From positions 1 through 16,181 of the forward strand of contig JAJZIE010000025.1 of assembly GCA_021810725.1 (NCBI GenBank): a DNA stretch of 16,181 nucleotides, read 5' to 3'. This DNA comes from Bacillota bacterium. GTDB lineage: Bacteria; Bacillota; Sulfobacillia; JAJZYS01; JAJYTV01. The translations under genes were made by a program, and so were the position numbers. Below the pieces are notes generated by a model. That model saw only the letters and a program-made list of their open reading frames with translations. It did no database searches and was not told the DNA's origin. This document shows, one piece after another, positions 12,349-16,181 of the stretch (positions are counted from its first letter, which is position 1; each line of letters opens with the position of its first letter).

Positions 12349-13794
12349 CTAGAGCCCGTACAAGGCGTGCGCCGCATGCTGCAGCACCGTCGTCACGAGG
12401 GATGGCAGCAGGCCGAGCACCAGCGTGCCGACCAGCATCGCGCCCACGGCGAACTGCTGGGCCCAATGCGCCTTCTCGGCCACGGGGGCCTCCGCCTCGG
12501 CGCGCTGGAACATGTACGCGATCGGCCTCAGGTAGTAGTAGAGGCTGATCATCGTTCCCACGAGGATCGCGATCGCGAGTAGCAGACCGCCCGACGCGAC
12601 CGCGGCGCGCAGGATGTAGAACTTGCCCGGGAAGCCCACGAGCGGCGGAATCGAGGCGAGCGAGAGCAGGAAGAACGTCATGGCGCTCGCGAGCCACGGC
12701 CGGCGGTAGAAGAGACCGCGGTAGGCGGGAAGCTCCGCGCCTTCCTCGTTCTCGCCCGAGAGCGCCGCTACGACGGCGAATGCACCGAGGTTCATGAAGG
12801 CGTAGGCCACGATGTAGAACATGCCCGAGCCAATGCCGGTCTGGCTGTTCGCGACGATGGCGACGACGAGGTAGCCGGCCTGGGCGATGCCGGAGTAGGC
12901 CAACATGCGCTTCATGTTGGTTTGGCGCAGCGCCGCCAGGTTGCCGTAGAGGAGGGTCAGCACCGCGATGAAGCTGAGGACCGGCTGCCAGTGCACCAGC
13001 GCCGCGGGCAGAGCCACGGTGAGCAGGCGCGCCAGCACGCCGAACGCGGCGGCCTTCGTGCCGACCGACATGAAGGCGGTGACCGGCGTCGGTGCGCCTT
13101 CATAGACGTCTGGCACCCAGTTCTGGAACGGCACCAGGGCGAGCTTGAACGCGAGTCCGGCCATCACGAGGCCGGTGCCGAGCTCAAGGTACAGCGGCTG
13201 GGTGCCGACGTTCTGCAGGAGCGCCGTCTGGATGCCCTGCAGCGTGACCGACCCTGTCGCGCCATAGAGGAACGCCAGGCCGTAGAGGAAGATGCCGGAG
13301 GAGAAGGCCCCGATCAGGAGGTACTTCATCGCGGCCTCGCCGGACTTCTCGCGGTGGCGGCGGAAGCCCGAGAGGATGTAGAGCGGCAACGACAGCACCT
13401 CGAGGCCGAGGAAGATGGACAGGAGTTCGACGGCGGACGTCATCACCATCATGCCGATCGCCGCCCAGAGCACCAGCGCGACGTAGTCCGATCCCGGCTC
13501 CACCTCGCGCAGGCCCAAGAGAAGTCCGGCGAAGGCGGAGATCAAGATGGCGGCATCCATGGCGATGGAGAAGTGGTCGGCGACGATGGCGCCGCCGAAC
13601 GACGCCTGCACCGGGCCCTGCCAGAGGATCGGCAGGGTGCCGAGCGCCAGGAGGACGCCGATCGCCCCGAGGTAGTTGAGCGCGGGACTATGCCGCTCAC
13701 GCATGAAGAGCGCGATCAGCAGTACGAGCACGGACGTGACGAGGAGCACGATTTCCGGCAGGATGCCCAGCGGGTTGATGACAGGGAAGTTCAC
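12349..13794 (-). CDS. nuoN: NADH-quinone oxidoreductase subunit N (481 aa)
   Basis: Antiporter-like membrane subunit of respiratory complex I, part of the proton-pumping arm. About 14 hydrophobic helices are visible. LEVLSLPLYILSGF contains Glu132, FKLALVPFQNWVPDVYEGAPTPVTAF contains Lys217 and the broken-helix motif, and SVGTKAAAFG contains Lys247, all typical of the family. The length of 481 fits NuoN. The GTG start overlaps the nuoM stop by GTGA, and GGAGGTG lies upstream. It is the last gene of the operon, as is usual for nuoN, and a terminator hairpin follows. Electron donor and quinone type cannot be read from this subunit. Confidence 0.95.
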   Translation of the reverse strand: MNFPVINPLGILPEIVLLVTSVLVLLIALFMRERHSPALNYLGAIGVLLALGTLPILWQGPVQASFGGAIVADHFSIAMDAAILISAFAGLLLGLREVEPGSDYVALVLWAAIGMMVMTSAVELLSIFLGLEVLSLPLYILSGFRRHREKSGEAAMKYLLIGAFSSGIFLYGLAFLYGATGSVTLQGIQTALLQNVGTQPLYLELGTGLVMAGLAFKLALVPFQNWVPDVYEGAPTPVTAFMSVGTKAAAFGVLARLLTVALPAALVHWQPVLSFIAVLTLLYGNLAALRQTNMKRMLAYSGIAQAGYLVVAIVANSQTGIGSGMFYIVAYAFMNLGAFAVVAALSGENEEGAELPAYRGLFYRRPWLASAMTFFLLSLASIPPLVGFPGKFYILRAAVASGGLLLAIAILVGTMISLYYYLRPIAYMFQRAEAEAPVAEKAHWAQQFAVGAMLVGTLVLGLLPSLVTTVLQHAAHALYGL

Positions 13795-15290
13795 TTGACC
13801 TGCACCTCCGACGTCACGGCGGACGGCCCCTGTGCCGTCGCCCGGACCGATTGCGAGACATGCGTGAGGGCAGGTCCGATGGTCTTGGTGATGGCCTTCG
13901 GGTACAGGCCGAAGAACACCATCGCCAGGATCAGCGGCGCGATCAGGGCGATCTGCCCGCCCCTGATCTCAGGCCGGTCGCCAGTGGCCCCTTCCGGCGC
14001 CCTGGGCGTGCCGTGCGCGACCTTCTGGAACAGGCGGATGAAGTAGGCGGCCGAGAGGATCACCGCGATGACCGCGATCCACGCCCAGACGGCGTGCGTC
14101 ATGTAGATGCCGGTCAGCAGCGTGAGCTCCCCGGCGAAGCCTTGCAGACCGGGCAGACCCAGCCCCGTCAGCACGGCGATCAGGAATAGGCCGGCAAGGA
14201 TCGGCCCTCGCGCCTCGAGTCCGCCGAGAGCTTCGAGGTCCCGCGTGCCGAGCCGCTCCTCGACGAGACCGAAGAGCAGGAAGAGACCGGCGGCGTAGAT
14301 GCCGTGGTTGAACATCTGGAGTACGGCGCCCTGCAGGCCAGTGTAACTGAGGGCGGCGATGCCCAGCAGGACGAGTCCGAGGTGCGAGAGCGAGGAGTAC
14401 CCGATGACGAGCTTGCCATCACGCTGCGCCAGGGCGACGAACGCTCCGTAGAGGATGCTGATCAGGGCGAATACCCCGAGCACCGGTGCGAAGCGCTGCG
14501 CGGCGGTGGGCAGGATCGGCATCGCGATGCGCAGGAAGGCGTAGAGGGCCGTCTTCGACAGCACCGACGACAGCATCGTCGTCACCGGCGCGGGAGCCTC
14601 GGCGTAGGCCTCAGGCATCCAGCTGTGGAACGGGAAGGCCGGGATCTTCACCATGAACGCGAAGGCGAACGCGGCGAAGAGCCACATCTGCGTCGAGACC
14701 GGCAGGCTCAGGTGACTGAGCGCCGTGATGGAGAAGCTCCAGTGCCCCAGCTGCAGGAACGCCTCGTAACCGAGCACCACGACCGCGGCCAGCATCAGCA
14801 GGCTGGGCACGAGGGAGTAGATCAGGAACTTGATGGCCGCCCGCTGCCGCCTGGGTCCGCCATAGCTGGCGATCAGGATGTAGGCGGGGATGATCATGGC
14901 CTCCCAGAAGACGTAGAACACGAAGAGGTCCGCCGCGAGGAAGACGCCGATGGCGGTCGCCTCGAGCAGCAGGAAGAGGACGTAGTACGTGCGGTCCCGC
15001 ACCGGCGTCCAGGCGATGGCCACCGCCGAGACCACCGTCGTAAGGATCAGCAGCACCAGCGAGAGTCCGTCGAGTCCAAGCGACCAGTTCACGCCCCAGG
15101 CCCCGATCCACGGCACACTGATCAATGTGCCGTAGCCGCTGCCGTGGCCGTAGGCCGCCGGGATCACGTAGAGCGTCACGAGGAACGTCAGGACGGCCAC
15201 TCCGAACGCCGTCCAGCGTGCGGCCTTGGCGGGCATCAGGAGCAGAAGGAGAGCGCCCAGGACCGGCAGGAAAAACAAGACTTCCAGCAT
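13791..15290 (-). CDS. nuoM: NADH-quinone oxidoreductase subunit M (499 aa)
   Basis: Antiporter-like subunit of complex I. The conserved proton-path residues are visible: Glu130 in FYVFWEAMIIPAYILI, and Lys215 in FMVKIPAFPFHSWMPEAYAEAP, the signature segment of NuoM. Further blocks are SSVLSKTALYAFLRI and GYSSLSHLGLVLLGI. The ATG at 15290 is chosen because AGGAGG lies 8 bases before it, immediately after the nuoL stop; a GTG at 15299 would start inside that spacer. The length of 499 fits the family. Gene order nuoL-nuoM-nuoN is the standard one, with a 12-base gap after nuoL and a 4-base overlap with nuoN. Confidence 0.95.
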   Translation of the reverse strand: MLEVLFFLPVLGALLLLLMPAKAARWTAFGVAVLTFLVTLYVIPAAYGHGSGYGTLISVPWIGAWGVNWSLGLDGLSLVLLILTTVVSAVAIAWTPVRDRTYYVLFLLLEATAIGVFLAADLFVFYVFWEAMIIPAYILIASYGGPRRQRAAIKFLIYSLVPSLLMLAAVVVLGYEAFLQLGHWSFSITALSHLSLPVSTQMWLFAAFAFAFMVKIPAFPFHSWMPEAYAEAPAPVTTMLSSVLSKTALYAFLRIAMPILPTAAQRFAPVLGVFALISILYGAFVALAQRDGKLVIGYSSLSHLGLVLLGIAALSYTGLQGAVLQMFNHGIYAAGLFLLFGLVEERLGTRDLEALGGLEARGPILAGLFLIAVLTGLGLPGLQGFAGELTLLTGIYMTHAVWAWIAVIAVILSAAYFIRLFQKVAHGTPRAPEGATGDRPEIRGGQIALIAPLILAMVFFGLYPKAITKTIGPALTHVSQSVRATAQGPSAVTSEVQVK

Positions 15291-15302
15291 TCCCAGCACC
15301 TC

Positions 15303-16181
15303 CTACTGCACCAGAGTGAGGTAGGCCACGATGGCCACACCGCCGATCAGCACCGCAAGGCCATAGCGCCGCAGGAACCCGTCCTGGAGCGGCGCCAGCG
15401 CCTCGCCCCAGGCCTTGACCAGGGCCGCGATGCCCATCACGATGCCGTCCACCACGATCCGGTCGAACAGGTCGAGCGCGATGCCGAGGTGGTCGGTCGT
15501 CCAGACGAGGGCCGCATGGCCGATCTCGTCGATGTAGTACTTGTTGTAGAGCACCTTGTGCACGCCTCGAACGCCCTCGGGCAACTCCGTGCGCACCTCG
15601 CCGCGGCCGAAGTACAGCCACGCGACGTAGATGCCCACCAGGACGAGAACCGCCGTGAGCGCCATGGCGCCCCAGTTCGGCGCCGCCGATGCGGCCGCGA
15701 TCGTGCCGCCGGGGTAGCGGGCGAACACGGGCGCGAGCCAGTTGTCGAAGACGCTCCAGGCGCCCGGCACGTTGAGATACCCGCCGAACAGCGCACCGAC
15801 CGCGAGGACGATCAAGGGGATCGTCATCACCTTCGGCGACTCGTGCGGGTGGCCGTCGCCACGATACTTGCCGTGGAAGGTGAGGAAGATCAGGCGGAAG
15901 ATGTAGAGCGCCGTGAAGAACGCCGTGACGACGCCGACGAGCCAGAGCCAGAAGTGGCCAGAGGCCAGGGCCTGGCCGAGGATCTCATCCTTCGAGAAGA
16001 AGCCGGCGAAGAGCGGCACGCCCGCGTTCGATGCGGCACCGATCAGCATCGTCCAGTAGGTGATCGGCAGCAGTTTCTTGAGTCCGCCCATCTTGCGCAT
16101 GTCCTGCTCGCCGCTCACCGCGTGGATCACGGAGCCGGCGGCGAGGAAGAGGAGCGCCTTGAAGAAGGCGTGCATCGTCAG
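15303..16181 (-). CDS. nuoL: NADH-quinone oxidoreductase subunit L, C-terminal part (5' end outside window)
   Basis: The C-terminal 292 or so residues of the largest antiporter-like subunit of complex I. The visible part opens with MHAFFKALLFLAAGSVIHA, which carries the conserved proton-channel lysine. SNAGVPLFAGFFSKDEIL, FFTALYIFRLIFLTFHG and the HPHESPKVMTIPL segment follow, all family landmarks. The end (VRGVHKVLYNKYYIDEIG through YLTLVQ) is the region of the long lateral helix and last membrane helix. The frame is open to the window edge at 16181, so the ATG at 16175 is an internal methionine, not the start. The downstream nuoM ribosome binding site begins at the nuoL stop. Confidence 0.95.
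   Translation of the reverse strand: MTMHAFFKALLFLAAGSVIHAVSGEQDMRKMGGLKKLLPITYWTMLIGAASNAGVPLFAGFFSKDEILGQALASGHFWLWLVGVVTAFFTALYIFRLIFLTFHGKYRGDGHPHESPKVMTIPLIVLAVGALFGGYLNVPGAWSVFDNWLAPVFARYPGGTIAAASAAPNWGAMALTAVLVLVGIYVAWLYFGRGEVRTELPEGVRGVHKVLYNKYYIDEIGHAALVWTTDHLGIALDLFDRIVVDGIVMGIAALVKAWGEALAPLQDGFLRRYGLAVLIGGVAIVAYLTLVQ

Noticed and set aside
10639..12582. A 647-residue plus-strand open frame opposite the flippase and mazG genes (and similar long frames such as 65-1327 minus, 1701-3044 plus and 10790-12697 minus)
   Set aside because: Arg/Gly/Gln/His-rich low-complexity translations without motifs, antisense to or out of frame with genes that show clear family motifs; expected in very GC-rich DNA.
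16170..16181. ATG at 16175 as the start of the nuoL gene
   Set aside because: The frame continues to the window edge and the residues there belong to the middle of NuoL, so the gene is cut by the window.

Overview
The window looks like a chromosomal stretch from a GC-rich, endospore-forming Firmicute of a deep branch. The taxonomic call is an inference. It rests on two sporulation genes (yabP, yabQ) lying in the gene order known from Bacillus and Clostridia (spoVB/yabM-like, mazG/yabN, hup, yabO/rqcP, yabP, yabQ, divIC, yabR), combined with very high GC and frequent GTG/TTG starts. No CRISPR array, insertion sequence, prophage gene or convincing tRNA/rRNA was seen.

Layout, left to right. (1) Positions 1-1642, plus strand: the end of an ornithine cyclodeaminase/mu-crystallin-family gene, a coupled alpha/beta hydrolase and a small two-helix membrane protein, closed by a strong hairpin. 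(2) 1686-3187, minus strand: a protein resembling cyanobacterial acyl-ACP reductase, with a perfect palindrome at its promoter, preceded by a small unknown protein. (3) 3285-5628, minus strand: the distal half of the spore/division block, yabP-yabQ-HTH-divIC-DsrE-like-S1 (yabR-like). It has a sigma-E-like promoter in front of yabP, a triple DnaA-box-like cluster in front of the HTH gene, a sigma-A-like promoter in front of the S1 gene and a terminator at the end. (4) 5718-7707, plus strand: a cassette of a frame-disrupted membrane protein, a Dabb protein and an EamA transporter. (5) 7711-8775, minus strand: a membrane-anchored GH18 hydrolase of the spore-lytic type. (6) 8836-12255, minus strand: the proximal half of the spore block, a SpoVB/MurJ-like flippase, MazG, HU and RqcP. 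(7) 12306-16181, minus strand: the end of a respiratory complex I operon, nuoL (partial), nuoM and nuoN, with a terminator.

How it fits together: the flippase, YabP, YabQ, DivIC and possibly the GH18 enzyme all concern cell-wall, septum or spore-cortex construction. MazG, HU, RqcP and the S1 protein are nucleotide, nucleoid and translation housekeeping factors. The ancestral block has been split by the GH18 gene and the opposite-strand cassette, and has gained an HTH gene and a DsrE-like gene around divIC. The observations I rate highest are the DnaA-box-like cluster upstream of the HTH-divIC genes, the acyl-ACP-reductase-like enzyme with its palindromic operator, and the two neighbouring genes (HU, RqcP) whose good Shine-Dalgarno sequences point to ACG and CTG start codons.
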